From CAZOOK01 sp964581385 (GTDB lineage Bacteria; Pseudomonadota; Gammaproteobacteria; Nevskiales; Nevskiaceae): 64,000 nt of DNA. This document shows positions 27,480-36,646 of the stretch, piece by piece. The stretch is taken from NCBI GenBank assembly GCA_964581385.1, contig CAZOOK010000016.1, positions 62,001-126,000 of the forward strand. The letters are read 5' to 3'. The notes under the pieces are model-generated. The model was given only the letters and a program-made list of their open reading frames with translations, was not told where the DNA came from and did not search any database. Each line of letters opens with the position of its first letter. Positions within the stretch are counted from its first letter, which is position 1. A program made the position numbers and the translations under genes.

Positions 27480-28388
27480 ATGAAGCAGGACATCGCTTGG
27501 CCGCAGAAGACGCGGGAGCTGCACAACCATCACTTCGATTCGACGATCTGGAACGATTTCCGTTTCCGGGACGACGATATCGTCATCGCCACTTATGCCA
27601 AGTCCGGTACCACTTGGACGCAGCAGATGGTGGCGCAGATGCTATTGGGACCGGATCCCGAACTGCCCGTCGCTGAACTGTCGCCGTGGTTGGATCTGCG
27701 CATACCACCCAAGGATGAGAAGCTGCCGGCGGTCGAAGCAATCCCGCACCGCCGTTTCATCAAGACCCACTTGCCAGTCGATGCCTTGGTCTTCTCACCA
27801 CAGGCAAAATATATCTACATCGGCCGCGATGCCCGCGACGTGGTATGGAGTATGTACAACCACCATAGCAAGGCGAACGAGGCATGGTACGACGCGCTGA
27901 ATAACACACCGGGGCGCGTGGGTGCGCCGATCGAGCCGCCACCGGACGATATCCGGCAATACTGGCGCGACTGGCTGGACCGCGATGGCCATCCCTTCTG
28001 GCCGTTCTGGGAAAACATCCGATCCTGGTGGGCGATCCGCGATCTTCCGAACGTGCTACTCGTTCACTTTTCGGCGCTCAAGAACGACATGCCGGGTCAG
28101 ATGCGGCGTATCGCTAAATTCCTCGATATCGATGTCGACGCGGCGGATTGGGACCGAATCTGCGAATACTGCTCCTTCGACTGGATGAAGCAGAACGCTA
28201 CCAAGAGCGTTCCGCTCGGCGGCGCTTTCTGGGACGGCGGTGCACAGACGTTCATCAATCGTGGCATCAACGGGCGCTGGAGCGATACGCTCACCGCCGA
28301 GGAAAACGCTGCATACGAAACACGCGCGGCGCGGGAACTCGGTGCGGACTGCGCGCAGTGGCTTGTGACTGGAGACGGAATAAGCTGA
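27480..28388 (+). CDS. PAPS-dependent sulfotransferase
   Basis: A cytosolic-type sulfotransferase of 302 residues that would move sulfate from PAPS to an alcohol or phenol. The 5'-phosphosulfate loop is ATYAKSGTTWTQQ (KSGTTW at 41-46), the catalytic histidine lies in IKTHLP (H97), the 3'-phosphate segment is IGRDARDVVWS (114-124), and the C-terminal GINGRWSD replaces GxxGxWK. The frame opens at a GTG at 27459, but the ATG at 27480 has AGGGG nearby and fits the family. It is transcribed alone. Relatives act on steroids, phenols and alcohols, which suits a lipid-like substrate; substrate unproven. Confidence 0.9.
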   Translation: MKQDIAWPQKTRELHNHHFDSTIWNDFRFRDDDIVIATYAKSGTTWTQQMVAQMLLGPDPELPVAELSPWLDLRIPPKDEKLPAVEAIPHRRFIKTHLPVDALVFSPQAKYIYIGRDARDVVWSMYNHHSKANEAWYDALNNTPGRVGAPIEPPPDDIRQYWRDWLDRDGHPFWPFWENIRSWWAIRDLPNVLLVHFSALKNDMPGQMRRIAKFLDIDVDAADWDRICEYCSFDWMKQNATKSVPLGGAFWDGGAQTFINRGINGRWSDTLTAEENAAYETRAARELGADCAQWLVTGDGIS

Positions 28389-28423
28389 AGCAGCAGCGCG
28401 TAAGTTGGCGTGAGCTTGCGAAC

Positions 28424-28461
28424 CCCAACATTCCTACATTCCCGGTCGCACCAATGTTGGG
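28424..28461. terminator. Inverted repeat between convergent genes
   Basis: CCCAACATT (28424-28432) and AATGTTGGG (28453-28461) are perfect 9-bp arms around a 20-base loop, located between the converging ends of the sulfotransferase and TetR genes. The place suits a bidirectional terminator, but neither strand has a T tract after the stem. Confidence 0.35.
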
Positions 28462-28478
28462 CTTCGCTGCACGCGCAG

Positions 28479-29057
28479 TCAACGAGCCGGATCAGTTCGC
28501 AGTGTCGACGAACGCAACATGCGATGCAGCATCTGCGCGACGTTTTTCACTGAATAAGCATTCGCTGGCTGTTTGAGCCACCATGCGATGGTCTCGACGA
28601 TGAGGGTGACTGTACAAACAGTCGCTAATTCAACCGGCAGCCACTTGTTCGCTGGGGTGCGTTCCGTAGCCAGTTCCATCGACAGGCGCAGGAGCTCTTC
28701 ACGCATTGCGCCACCTGCACCGCCCGTCAGCAATGCCGTCCACAACTTCCTGTGCTTGTCGACATAGGTGCACAGGGCTAGAAATCCGGCTTTGTCACCC
28801 GCCGTATCGCCCACCGGCAGCACCAATTCCGTGAGGCGATCGATCTGATCCTTCGCCACATGATCCAAGAGCGCTTCTTTGGAGACGTGGTGTCGGAAGA
28901 AGGTTGCGTAATGCACGCCGGCTTCGACGCAAATCTGCCGGACCGTGATCTCGGCCAGAGGCTCGCGTTCAAGCAGCTTCAGAAAAGCGGCGCGCAAGGC
29001 TTTGTCCGTGCGGACCATTCGGGGATCTTTGGCCAATGTCTGGGGACTGGTCGCCAT
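28479..29057 (-). CDS. TetR-family regulator
   Basis: A 192-residue regulator. After a short lead, RTDKALRAAFLKLLE and ITVRQICVEAGVHYATFFRH form the DNA-binding helices (about residues 16-60). The rest is a helical ligand domain with the TetR_C-like GGAMREELLRL and ETIAWWL segments. The frame extends to 29231, but the ATG at 29057 leaves a large palindrome immediately upstream and gives a normal length. There is no clear ribosome site, so a leaderless message is possible. It is divergent from the reductase-like gene at 29400 and probably controls it and itself. Confidence 0.86.
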   Translation of the reverse strand: MATSPQTLAKDPRMVRTDKALRAAFLKLLEREPLAEITVRQICVEAGVHYATFFRHHVSKEALLDHVAKDQIDRLTELVLPVGDTAGDKAGFLALCTYVDKHRKLWTALLTGGAGGAMREELLRLSMELATERTPANKWLPVELATVCTVTLIVETIAWWLKQPANAYSVKNVAQMLHRMLRSSTLRTDPAR

Positions 29058-29062
29058 GGCGT

Positions 29063-29096
29063 CTATACTATGCGATACTGTGTCGCATAAGTATGG
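29063..29096. promoter_or_regulatory. Large palindromic TetR operator
   Basis: A 21-bp near-perfect palindrome at 29069-29089 (arms TATGCGA and TCGCATA around a centre TACTGTG) is nested in a longer dyad from 29063 to 29096 with CTATAC on one side and GTATGG on the other. It starts six bases before the TetR ATG and lies between two divergent genes. Its core resembles the GACAC-A-GTGTC operator of the TetR gene at 12258. Confidence 0.7.
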
Positions 29097-29399
29097 AGTG
29101 TTCTTACGCGTTCGTGTGATTTTCACGCCGCAGGCTCCAAAACGAAAATGCTGCCATGAAGGCAGCACGGTGAGGTCCAAGCTCTTGGGGGAAATCCACC
29201 GCGGTCTTGGGCTCTGAGTTTTTCCGGCCACCGGTTTTCAGGTCTGTGTCGGCGATCTTCTTATGGAAGCCGTCGCTATGATGACCTTCGCAGCGATCCG
29301 CTTCGAATCGTCCAATGGACGCCGGCGCTGCGCGAATCCGCGGCCGGCAGACCGCAACGAACAATGCAAGTTTCTACAGTCTCATCATGGAGCAAAAAT

Positions 29400-30833
29400 A
29401 TGGCCAGCACTGAACGTCCCCTCCGAGTGGTGCAGTGGACCACCGGCAAAGTGGCGCGCGAAGCGATCAAAGTGATTCTCGATCGTCCGAATCTGGAATT
29501 GGTTGGTGTCTACGCCTACAGCAAGGAAAAGGCCGGACAGGATGTTGGCGATCTGGCGAAGCTCGGCCGCAAGCTGGGAATCAAGGCGACCAACGATATC
29601 GATGCATTGATTGCCTTGAAGCCAGACTGCGTCGTGCACATGCCTTTGCATCCGGAGGTCGAGGACATGGCGCGCCTGCTGCGCGCCGGGATCAATATCG
29701 CCACGACGGCCAGCTTTATGACCGGATGGGGTTACGGTGAGGAAGCACGCAGAAAACTGGAGGAGGCCGCGCAGTCCGGTAAGGCTAGCCTGTTTGGCAG
29801 CGGCATCAATCCCGGCTGGATCGACAATCTGACGGCGGCGGCGTCCAGCCTCTGTCGCGAGGTCAATCAGGTGCGTATCGTCGAGTCGTTCAATATCGGC
29901 TTGTGGGCTGGCGACGCGAACCAGGACGCACTCGGTTGGGGCCGGCCGGCTGGCGATCCGACGCATGCCAAGGATGTGGAGAAGACGACGCTGCCATTCG
30001 GCGATGCAGTCGAAACCATCGCCGCATTGTTCAAATTCAAGCTCGACGACGTGCGCTGCGAGGTGGAATTTGCGCACGCCACGCAGGACCTCGACGTACC
30101 GGGACGGACCGTCAAAAAGGGAACCGTGGCGGGCATCATGGCAAAGTGGCTCGGCATCTCCGCGGGTCTTCCCGTGATCGAAGCGACGGTGCAATGGAGC
30201 GTTGGAGACGACATCACGCCGGCCTGGGAAGTCGCGATGGCGTATCTCGTCGAAATCGACGGCACACCGCAGATCAAGATGCGTGTGGAGGTGCTGCCAG
30301 AAGACTTGACCTTGCCGATCGAAGAGCTAATGACGATCGGCTTCATGTTTCCCGCTTTGCCGGTGGTCAACGCGATCCCCGCGGTAGTGGCTGCGCGTCC
30401 AGGCATTGTCACCTACGCTGATTTGCCGCCAATGACCTCAGTCCTGCGTCCGAAGGCGCTGAAGAAGCAGCCGCCGACGCCCGTGATAGAAGCGCCCGCT
30501 CCCCTCACCCCGCAGCGGGAATCCGCCAGCGGACCGGTGTCAGTCGAAGGTAAGTGGAACGTCACCGTCAAAGGCCCCACCGGGCCGCAGGTGACGGAGC
30601 TGCTGATCGAGCGACTGGACGGAAAGCTCGGCGGCGTGCAGACCGGACAAGGCATGAGCTCACCGATCACGGATGTCACACTCGAAGGAAACAAGATCCG
30701 TTGGCTCAATCACGTGACCAAGCCGATGAAGCTCAAAGTGGAATTCTCCGGCGTCATCGAGGGCGCCACCATGACCGGCAAGTGCAAGGCGGGCTTCATG
30801 GGTAGCTATCCATTTACGGCGACCAAGGCTTAG
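29400..30833 (+). CDS. Dihydrodipicolinate-reductase-like protein fused to orphan domain
   Basis: Residues 1-355 resemble the NAD(P)H-dependent amine dehydrogenase / 2,4-diaminopentanoate dehydrogenase-like family: VVQWTTGKVAREA (10-22) is the dinucleotide loop, and GSGINPGW and VRIVESFNIG follow. A proline-rich linker (about 355-379) leads to a C-terminal domain (V380-A477) about half identical to the stand-alone protein at 679-978. The ATG at 29400 has GGAG seven bases upstream. Members of this family are common in genomes that degrade steroids and terpenoids, but their reaction is largely unknown. A related, truncated gene lies at 63098-64000 and lacks this extra domain at its C-terminus. 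Confidence 0.83.
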   Translation: MASTERPLRVVQWTTGKVAREAIKVILDRPNLELVGVYAYSKEKAGQDVGDLAKLGRKLGIKATNDIDALIALKPDCVVHMPLHPEVEDMARLLRAGINIATTASFMTGWGYGEEARRKLEEAAQSGKASLFGSGINPGWIDNLTAAASSLCREVNQVRIVESFNIGLWAGDANQDALGWGRPAGDPTHAKDVEKTTLPFGDAVETIAALFKFKLDDVRCEVEFAHATQDLDVPGRTVKKGTVAGIMAKWLGISAGLPVIEATVQWSVGDDITPAWEVAMAYLVEIDGTPQIKMRVEVLPEDLTLPIEELMTIGFMFPALPVVNAIPAVVAARPGIVTYADLPPMTSVLRPKALKKQPPTPVIEAPAPLTPQRESASGPVSVEGKWNVTVKGPTGPQVTELLIERLDGKLGGVQTGQGMSSPITDVTLEGNKIRWLNHVTKPMKLKVEFSGVIEGATMTGKCKAGFMGSYPFTATKA

Positions 30834-30933
30834 TAATCGGGCCTCAGCCTCGCGGACAAACCGGACACGGAAAGGGATCGTCGACAGCTTGCCAACCCCG
30901 CAGCCGATGATTTTCGCCAAGAGGAGCCTCACG

Positions 30934-31587
30934 ATGACCATCATCATTACCGCCTTTGAACAGTCGCCCGATGGCGGCAAGGGACTGGCGCGTGATACAC
31001 GCGTTCGCTGGGCGCTTGAAGAAGTGGGCCAACCCTACGAGGTTCGACTTGTTTCGTTCCGCGCGATGAAGGAACCCGCGCATCTGGGCCTTCATCCTTT
31101 CGGCCAGATTCCAACTTATGAGGAAGGCGATCTCGCCCTGTTCGAGACAGGCGCGATCGTCTTCCATATCGCTGAGCGCCATGCGGGTCTGTTGCCGGAC
31201 GATGCCAATGCCCGGGCGCGTGCGATCACATGGATGTTTGCCGCGCTCAACACCGTGGAGCCGGTGATCCTTGAACTCGCAACCGCCAGTCTTCTGGAGG
31301 GCGACAAGCCCTGGAGCAAGGAGCGCCTGCCTCTGGTCGAGGATCGCATCCGCAATCGGCTGGGCCAACTTTCCGCTCGCCTGGGCGATGCCGACTGGCT
31401 CGATGCTGCGTTCAGCGCGGGCGACCTGATCATGGTGTCGGTGCTGCTCAGGCTGAAACCATCGCGCATTCTGGACGAATTTCCGAACCTGGCTGCCTAT
31501 GTCGCCCGTGGCGAAGCGCGGCCCGCATACAAGCGGGCTTTCGCCGCCCAATTGGCGATTAACGCCGGCAAGCCACCAGCCGGCTGA
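30934..31587 (+). CDS. Glutathione S-transferase family protein
   Basis: A 217-residue protein with an N-terminal thioredoxin-like domain (RVRWALEEVGQPYEVRLV, then HPFGQIPTYEEGDLALFETGAI, with the cis-proline in QIPTY) and an all-helical C-terminal domain ending DLIMVSVLLRL. The catalytic Ser/Tyr/Cys position near residues 9-12 is unclear, so the class cannot be set. GAGGAG seven bases before the ATG at 30934 supports this start over the one at 30889. It probably shares a transcript with the fused reductase 100 bp upstream; in aromatic and lipid catabolism such proteins detoxify or isomerise electrophilic intermediates. Confidence 0.85.
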   Translation: MTIIITAFEQSPDGGKGLARDTRVRWALEEVGQPYEVRLVSFRAMKEPAHLGLHPFGQIPTYEEGDLALFETGAIVFHIAERHAGLLPDDANARARAITWMFAALNTVEPVILELATASLLEGDKPWSKERLPLVEDRIRNRLGQLSARLGDADWLDAAFSAGDLIMVSVLLRLKPSRILDEFPNLAAYVARGEARPAYKRAFAAQLAINAGKPPAG

Positions 31588-31650
31588 TTGAGCTCCCTCC
31601 CGGGCTTGATGTCGTCATCCGAGTTTTCGTTCAGTTGATTGGTCCTGACT

Positions 31651-32910
31651 CTAGTCCTTCCTCGCAGCATTGGTCTTGAGCTGATTGAACGGCAGATCGC
31701 GATCTTGGCTCGGCTCACGCGGCAGACCGAGATAGCGTTCGGCGACTGAATTGCACTGCATCTCTGTGGTGCCGCCGCCGATGCGATGCGTGCTGACCCG
31801 GCTCATACCCCAGACCGGCCCCTCGCCGCCCGGCGCGACAGCCACTCCGGCAGGACCGGTCAGTTCGGACAGCAGCGCGGTGCGACGCACATCGGTGCGC
31901 GCCGCCATCAAGCTGGAAATCGCCCCCGCCGTGGCTGGCAACGCACGATTGCGCAGCCCCACAGCGATCCTGCGTGTGGTGAGCTTGTGGACAGCATCGA
32001 TGACGAACGCCTCGCCGATCAGCTGTCGCGCGTGCGAATCGTCAGCCACGTTCAGTGAACGCGCCAGATCGACATAGCTGCGGGAAAGCTCGATCCGTTC
32101 GCTTTCCACCGCCGCTTTCATGCCCGTGTGCCAGCCGCGCGCCATGCCGGCCCGCTCGGCGGCGAGCTGGGTGCTCGCCACCGTCCAGCCATCGTTCACC
32201 TTGCCGACAACATGATCTTCCGGCACTTCGACGTCGTCGAAGAATTCCTGGCAGAAGTCGCTGTTGCCGCGGATCAACTTCAGCGGAGTAATCGTCATCC
32301 CCGGAGAGTGCATGCTGACGATGAACATCGTGAGTCCCGCATGCTTGGGGATACTGGAGTCGGTGCGCGCAAGGCAGATGCCCATGTCACAGTTGAGACC
32401 GCCGGTGGTCCATACCTTGGATCCGTTAAGCACCCACTTGTTACCGCGCAATTCGGCGCGGGTCAGCAGTCCGGCGAGGTCGGAACCGCCCGACGGCTCG
32501 GATAGCAGCTGGCACCAGATGTGCTCGCCCTTGAGAATCGCTGGGATATAGCGAATCTTCAGTTCTTCGCTGGCATGGGCCAGTAGAGTGGGCACGACGA
32601 CGTTGAAGGCATTGCCGAAGTGCCACGGCAGCCGATAAGGCTCGGCCTCTTCGTAAAGGATGTCCTCGAAGCGCTTATCGAGCCCCTGACCGCCATACAC
32701 CTTCGGGATCGTGACGCCGGCGAGGCCGCCATCCCACAGCATGCGTTGAATGTGACGGTCTTTGGCGACGAGGTCCTTGTTCTCCCAATCCATGGGGGCT
32801 TCCTCGGGAACACGCGGTGGCAGCCTGCCCTTCATCCACTCCCGCGCCTTGAGGCGGAATGCGCGCTGTTCTTCGCTGTCGCGGCGTTCGTTGTTATTCG
32901 ACTGAGTCAT
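31651..32910 (-). CDS. Acyl-CoA dehydrogenase, long subunit of pair 1
   Basis: A 419-residue FAD acyl-CoA dehydrogenase. FGNAFNVVVPTLLAHA, QLLSEPSGGSDLAGL and KVWTTGG are substrate and FAD contacts. The C-terminal HRIGGGTTEMQ has glycine where single-subunit enzymes carry the catalytic glutamate (YEGT), so the base must lie elsewhere or in the partner subunit. The ATG at 32910 has GAGGA seven bases upstream; an earlier in-frame ATG at 32970 is unlikely. It starts 10 bases after the stop of the short subunit. Heteromeric dehydrogenases of this style act on bulky CoA esters such as sterol side chains in mycobacteria. Confidence 0.88.
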   Translation of the reverse strand: MTQSNNNERRDSEEQRAFRLKAREWMKGRLPPRVPEEAPMDWENKDLVAKDRHIQRMLWDGGLAGVTIPKVYGGQGLDKRFEDILYEEAEPYRLPWHFGNAFNVVVPTLLAHASEELKIRYIPAILKGEHIWCQLLSEPSGGSDLAGLLTRAELRGNKWVLNGSKVWTTGGLNCDMGICLARTDSSIPKHAGLTMFIVSMHSPGMTITPLKLIRGNSDFCQEFFDDVEVPEDHVVGKVNDGWTVASTQLAAERAGMARGWHTGMKAAVESERIELSRSYVDLARSLNVADDSHARQLIGEAFVIDAVHKLTTRRIAVGLRNRALPATAGAISSLMAARTDVRRTALLSELTGPAGVAVAPGGEGPVWGMSRVSTHRIGGGTTEMQCNSVAERYLGLPREPSQDRDLPFNQLKTNAARKD

Positions 32911-32920
32911 GGTGTTGTCC

Positions 32921-34048
32921 TCAAAGTCCGGCAAGACGGCACAGCCGTTCGTGATGAACAGGCGTAGCACCCCACAAGGCCTCGTTGGATACGGCGCGGC
33001 GCAGGTAGAAATGGATATCGTGCTCCCAGGTCATGCCGATACCGCCGTGCATGTGCAGGCAATCGCGAATGATCTCGGTACCGAAGCGACCGCAATGACT
33101 CTTGGCGACGCTGACCGCAATGGCGGCATCGGGCGCGGCGTTTTGCACCGCCTTGGCAGCATGCGCGACAACGGCCTTGGCACCTTCAAGCTGGGTCGCG
33201 TGATCGGCGAGTCGATGCTTCAATGCCTGGAACGACCCAATCGGCCGGCCGAAGGCGTAACGCTGCTGGACGTATTCGAGCGTGAACTCCAGCGCCCGGT
33301 CGATTGCTCCGACCGTTTCGGCGCAGTGAATCACCAGCGCAACCTGAAGCTGGCGCTCGACGAGATCAGCCGAACGACCGAATTCGCCGACCAGAGTATC
33401 CGCAGCCACGCTTACGCCGGAGAATTCGACATCTGCGAGTTGACGACCCAGGTCGAGCGTTTCCAAGGGACGGATCGTGATTCCGGGCGCCTTCGCCGGA
33501 ATCAGGAACTGCGAGAGGCCGCTGTCATCCACCGCGGTCACCAGCAGGTGGCCGGCGATCTGAGCGTCCTGCACATAGGCAGCGGTGCCGTCGAGGGTGA
33601 AGCCCTTGGCCTTGCGCGTGACACGCACGCCTCCCGGCTCGGTGCCCGACTTAGTGCCGGGGGCGGCAAAGCACCAGGCGGCAAGCTCGTCGCCCGCGAC
33701 AAGACCCGGCAGCAATGCAGTTTGCTGCTTCTCAGACCCGGCCTGGGCGACTGCGAAGGCGACGACGCAGTTGGAGAGGAAGGGGCCGGAATAAACAACC
33801 CTGCCGAGTTCCTCGGCGATGATCGCCGCATCGATCACACCCTGGGCGGATTCTGCCAAGCCGCCGTGCGCTTCCGGCGTGAACAGTGCCACCCAGCCCT
33901 GCGCGACGCCTTCGCGCCAGGCGCCTGCATGGAAATCGACCTTGTTGTCCGCGAGGCGCCGCAGGGCACCGATCGGTGATCGATCTTCGAGGTAGCGGCG
34001 AGTACTGTCCTGCAGCATCCGCTGGTCTTCAGTTGATATGACGTCCAC
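32921..34048 (-). CDS. Acyl-CoA dehydrogenase, short subunit of pair 1
   Basis: A 375-residue acyl-CoA dehydrogenase with a reduced N-terminal domain and GGIGMTWEHDIHFYLRRA near the end; it stops before the FAD-adenine C-terminal segment found in the long partner. YAFGRPIGSFQALKHRLAD is the usual helix motif. It starts with GTG at 34048 (GGGA ten bases upstream) and is followed 10 bases later by the long subunit. It is probably the beta subunit of an alpha2beta2 enzyme. Confidence 0.87.
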   Translation of the reverse strand: MDVISTEDQRMLQDSTRRYLEDRSPIGALRRLADNKVDFHAGAWREGVAQGWVALFTPEAHGGLAESAQGVIDAAIIAEELGRVVYSGPFLSNCVVAFAVAQAGSEKQQTALLPGLVAGDELAAWCFAAPGTKSGTEPGGVRVTRKAKGFTLDGTAAYVQDAQIAGHLLVTAVDDSGLSQFLIPAKAPGITIRPLETLDLGRQLADVEFSGVSVAADTLVGEFGRSADLVERQLQVALVIHCAETVGAIDRALEFTLEYVQQRYAFGRPIGSFQALKHRLADHATQLEGAKAVVAHAAKAVQNAAPDAAIAVSVAKSHCGRFGTEIIRDCLHMHGGIGMTWEHDIHFYLRRAVSNEALWGATPVHHERLCRLAGL

Positions 34049-34061
34049 GTTTTTTATTTCC

Positions 34062-34068
34062 CATACTT
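34062..34068. promoter_or_regulatory. CATACTT motif upstream of dehydrogenase pair 1
   Basis: CATACTT lies 14 bases upstream of the short-subunit GTG and is followed by GAATAC, making a loose dyad with it. The rest of the 129-bp gap to the fused dehydrogenase contains a small CCCACT/AGTGGG inverted repeat but no gene. Confidence 0.35.
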
Positions 34069-34177
34069 GAATACTGCCGGCTCCGCTCCTCAGTACTTCG
34101 TACCTCAGCCTTGCATTCCCACTCCATGATCAAGTGGGTTTGCCAAAACCGCGGAACAGACGCGTACGACAGGCGCT

Positions 34178-36382
34178 CTACCGCGACCGCGGCAGGCCGA
34201 GTTGCTTCTCGGCAATCATGCTGCGATGCACTTCACTGGTACCACCGTAGACGGTCGACACCTGCGAGTGGCGGAAACACAGATTGATGTAAGCCGCATC
34301 GGCCGAAGCGAAGGCGAGCGATTCCGGTGCTGTCAGGTTGAGCAGGTCGAAGGAGTCCGACTTGTAAACTTCCGAGGAAAACATCTTCGACGAAGGTCCG
34401 TAGGCAAGATTGGTCTTACGCTCGGCCGAAACCCACAGGGCGCGAAAGTGCAGCATCCGCGAAGCGGCGACATTGGCAGCCACCCGCGCGAGGCGCAGTT
34501 GCACACCTGCATCCTCGATCATCGGTCGGCCATTTCGTTGAGTCTGGCGGCAGAATCGTTCGGCAGCATGCAGCAGTTCTTCCTGGTCCCGAACGAACGA
34601 CATGCCGTGCTCGATCTCCAGCGAACTGGCCATCACCTTCAGCCCGCCCCCAACCTCGCCCAGCCGATAGCGGTCCGGGATCTGCACGCCGTCGTAATAG
34701 GTGATGTTGGTGCGCTCCTCCTGGAAGGTGTGGACCGCCTGGATGGTGACGCCTTCCGCCTTGAGCGGCACGATGAACATCGTCAGCCCAAGATGCTTGG
34801 CCGCATTGGGATCGGTACGGGTCAGCAACAGCACATAGTCGGCGCTCTCGGCACCGCTGGTGAACATCTTCTGCCCATCGATCCGCCAGCCATCGCCTTC
34901 GCGCGTCGCGCGGGTCTTCGCAGCGAACACGTCAGAGCCCGAACCCGGCTCGCTAAAGCCGAGAGCACATGTCGCTTCGCCCGCGATGACCCGGCGCAGC
35001 GCCTCGGCCTTTAGCTCGTCGCTGCCGAAGCGGTCCATGATGAAACCGATGATGTTGCAGGTGCCCTGGAAGTGGGTCGTCCAGTTGTATTCGTCCCAGA
35101 CCTTGAGCGCCGCCTGCACCGCGTAGGGGCTGGCACCACGGCCACCCATGCGCCTCGGCCAGGCAAGGAATAGCAGGCCCGCCGCGCCCAGTTTCTTGTG
35201 AAACCCCGGATCATGACCGGCGAAGGAATAGTGCGCCTTAGCCCGCAGTTCGGGCGTCATGTTGGCCTCAAAGAAGGCGCGGGTTTCCGCCGCGAGCGCT
35301 TCGGCCTCTTCGCCAAGGCCAAATTCGACCGCCATCGGCCCGGCATCCGGCAGCTGTGCCACTTCACCGTGATAGCGCCGCCTTGCCGCCTCGTCAAGAA
35401 GTAGATTGGGGTCGCCCAGCACGAGCGGCCAAGCCTTCGCTCGCAAGCTGAAGAGATGAATGTCGTATTCCAATGTCAGACCATAGCCACCGAACGTGTG
35501 CAGCGCCTGCCCCACGGCTTTCTCGGCCGCCATGCAGGCCCACCACACGGCGGACGATATCGCTTCGCCTGCTTCCGGCGCATGGTCGGCAATCGCGCGG
35601 ATCGCTCGCCAAGCCTTAAGGCGGCCAGCATCGACTTCAACCGCCACGGCGGCCAGCGGGTGGGAAATCGCCTGGAAGCCGCCGATCGGACGGCCGAACT
35701 GCGAACGTTCGCAAGCATAGGCCGAGGCGATGCGGATTGCTTCCTTGGCAAGACCGCTCAAGGCCAGTGCGATCAGCAGCTTCCACTCCTCGATGGCGGC
35801 GGAAAACGCTGCAACGGCTGCTGAGCCTTGCCCCAGCACGATCCGATCGCCCTGATCAAGCCGCAGACGCGCGATCGGCGTGGATGCGAGTGTCCTCTCG
35901 CCTTGATCGGCCCGCCCCTTCGGCCGCACCAGCACGACCTTGTCGCCGTCAAGCGCGATGACAGCGTCCGCTACGGCGCCGCCAGCCACAAGCTGTATTT
36001 TCTGGACAGCGCAATCGTGCATCGCGAGGGTGACGACACTATCCCCGCTGGCCACAGCCTCGCGCAGCCCCGATTTATCCGCCGGGTCGAGCTGAGCCAG
36101 CAGGCGCGCCGCGACAATCGCCTCAGCAAGAGGGCCGGAAGCCAGCGTGCGGCCGGCTTCTTCCATCAATAATCCGGCGTCGAAAATTCCAAGTCCGAGG
36201 CCACCTGCCTCTTCCGATGTACGAATGGTCAGCGCGCCAAGCTCGGCAAGGCCTTTCCACAGCTTGCGGTCGAATCCTTGCGGCAATGCGGCCCGGACAC
36301 GTGCGCTACTGCTTTCCGCATCGAGAAAGCGTGCGAACGTGTCGATCATCATGCGTTGATCGCTGGTGGGCTCAAGCTGCAT
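34178..36382 (-). CDS. Two-domain fused acyl-CoA dehydrogenase (FadE34-like layout)
   Basis: A 734-residue protein made of two acyl-CoA dehydrogenase units in tandem: the first half ends FGGYGLTLEYDIHLFSLRA like a short subunit, and the second half has GFSEPGSGSDV, QKMFTSGAESADY and STVYGGTSEVHR like a long subunit. This is the layout of mycobacterial FadE34 (ChsE3), which oxidises a sterol side-chain CoA ester. The glutamate of the single-subunit YEGT motif is glycine here. The ATG at 36382 has GGAG six bases upstream; the ATG at 36415 has no good site. It is divergent from the AtoE-like gene. Confidence 0.9.
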   Translation of the reverse strand: MQLEPTSDQRMMIDTFARFLDAESSSARVRAALPQGFDRKLWKGLAELGALTIRTSEEAGGLGLGIFDAGLLMEEAGRTLASGPLAEAIVAARLLAQLDPADKSGLREAVASGDSVVTLAMHDCAVQKIQLVAGGAVADAVIALDGDKVVLVRPKGRADQGERTLASTPIARLRLDQGDRIVLGQGSAAVAAFSAAIEEWKLLIALALSGLAKEAIRIASAYACERSQFGRPIGGFQAISHPLAAVAVEVDAGRLKAWRAIRAIADHAPEAGEAISSAVWWACMAAEKAVGQALHTFGGYGLTLEYDIHLFSLRAKAWPLVLGDPNLLLDEAARRRYHGEVAQLPDAGPMAVEFGLGEEAEALAAETRAFFEANMTPELRAKAHYSFAGHDPGFHKKLGAAGLLFLAWPRRMGGRGASPYAVQAALKVWDEYNWTTHFQGTCNIIGFIMDRFGSDELKAEALRRVIAGEATCALGFSEPGSGSDVFAAKTRATREGDGWRIDGQKMFTSGAESADYVLLLTRTDPNAAKHLGLTMFIVPLKAEGVTIQAVHTFQEERTNITYYDGVQIPDRYRLGEVGGGLKVMASSLEIEHGMSFVRDQEELLHAAERFCRQTQRNGRPMIEDAGVQLRLARVAANVAASRMLHFRALWVSAERKTNLAYGPSSKMFSSEVYKSDSFDLLNLTAPESLAFASADAAYINLCFRHSQVSTVYGGTSEVHRSMIAEKQLGLPRSR

Positions 36383-36472
36383 AGGCTGCTCCACTGCATC
36401 TCGCAGCCAATTCATAGGCCGCGCGAATGATGAATTTCACACTGCTCACCAAGCTGATTAAGGTCTTCCAAA

Positions 36473-36546
36473 TAGTATACTAATTAAATATGAGGGGTGT
36501 TTCCGGACGAAAAAATATCCCTTCCCGTCATACTTTTCCCATACTT
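36473..36546. promoter_or_regulatory. Divergent promoter with TAGTATACTA and two CATACTT
   Basis: Between the fused dehydrogenase and the AtoE-like permease, a perfect palindrome TAGTATACTA (36473-36482) lies 46 bp before two direct CATACTT copies at 36529-36535 and 36540-36546, spaced 11 bp, one helical turn. The remaining AT-rich bases hold no gene. Confidence 0.45.
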
Positions 36547-36646
36547 AGTGCGGTGCAGAAGGGTCGTGCACGGTGCCCACACTCTAGGCTCGCCAATCCA
36601 GCGATACGCATACACTTTGGCCTTCCAGAAAAATGATGGGGGCGAG

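Noticed and set aside
32909..33979. Plus-strand open frame of 356 residues
   Set aside because: Antisense to the acyl-CoA dehydrogenase short subunit, which has clear family motifs.
34135..34177. Short inverted repeat and G/T run before the fused dehydrogenase stop as a terminator
   Set aside because: Arms of six bases with no T tract on the proper strand; not distinguishable from chance.
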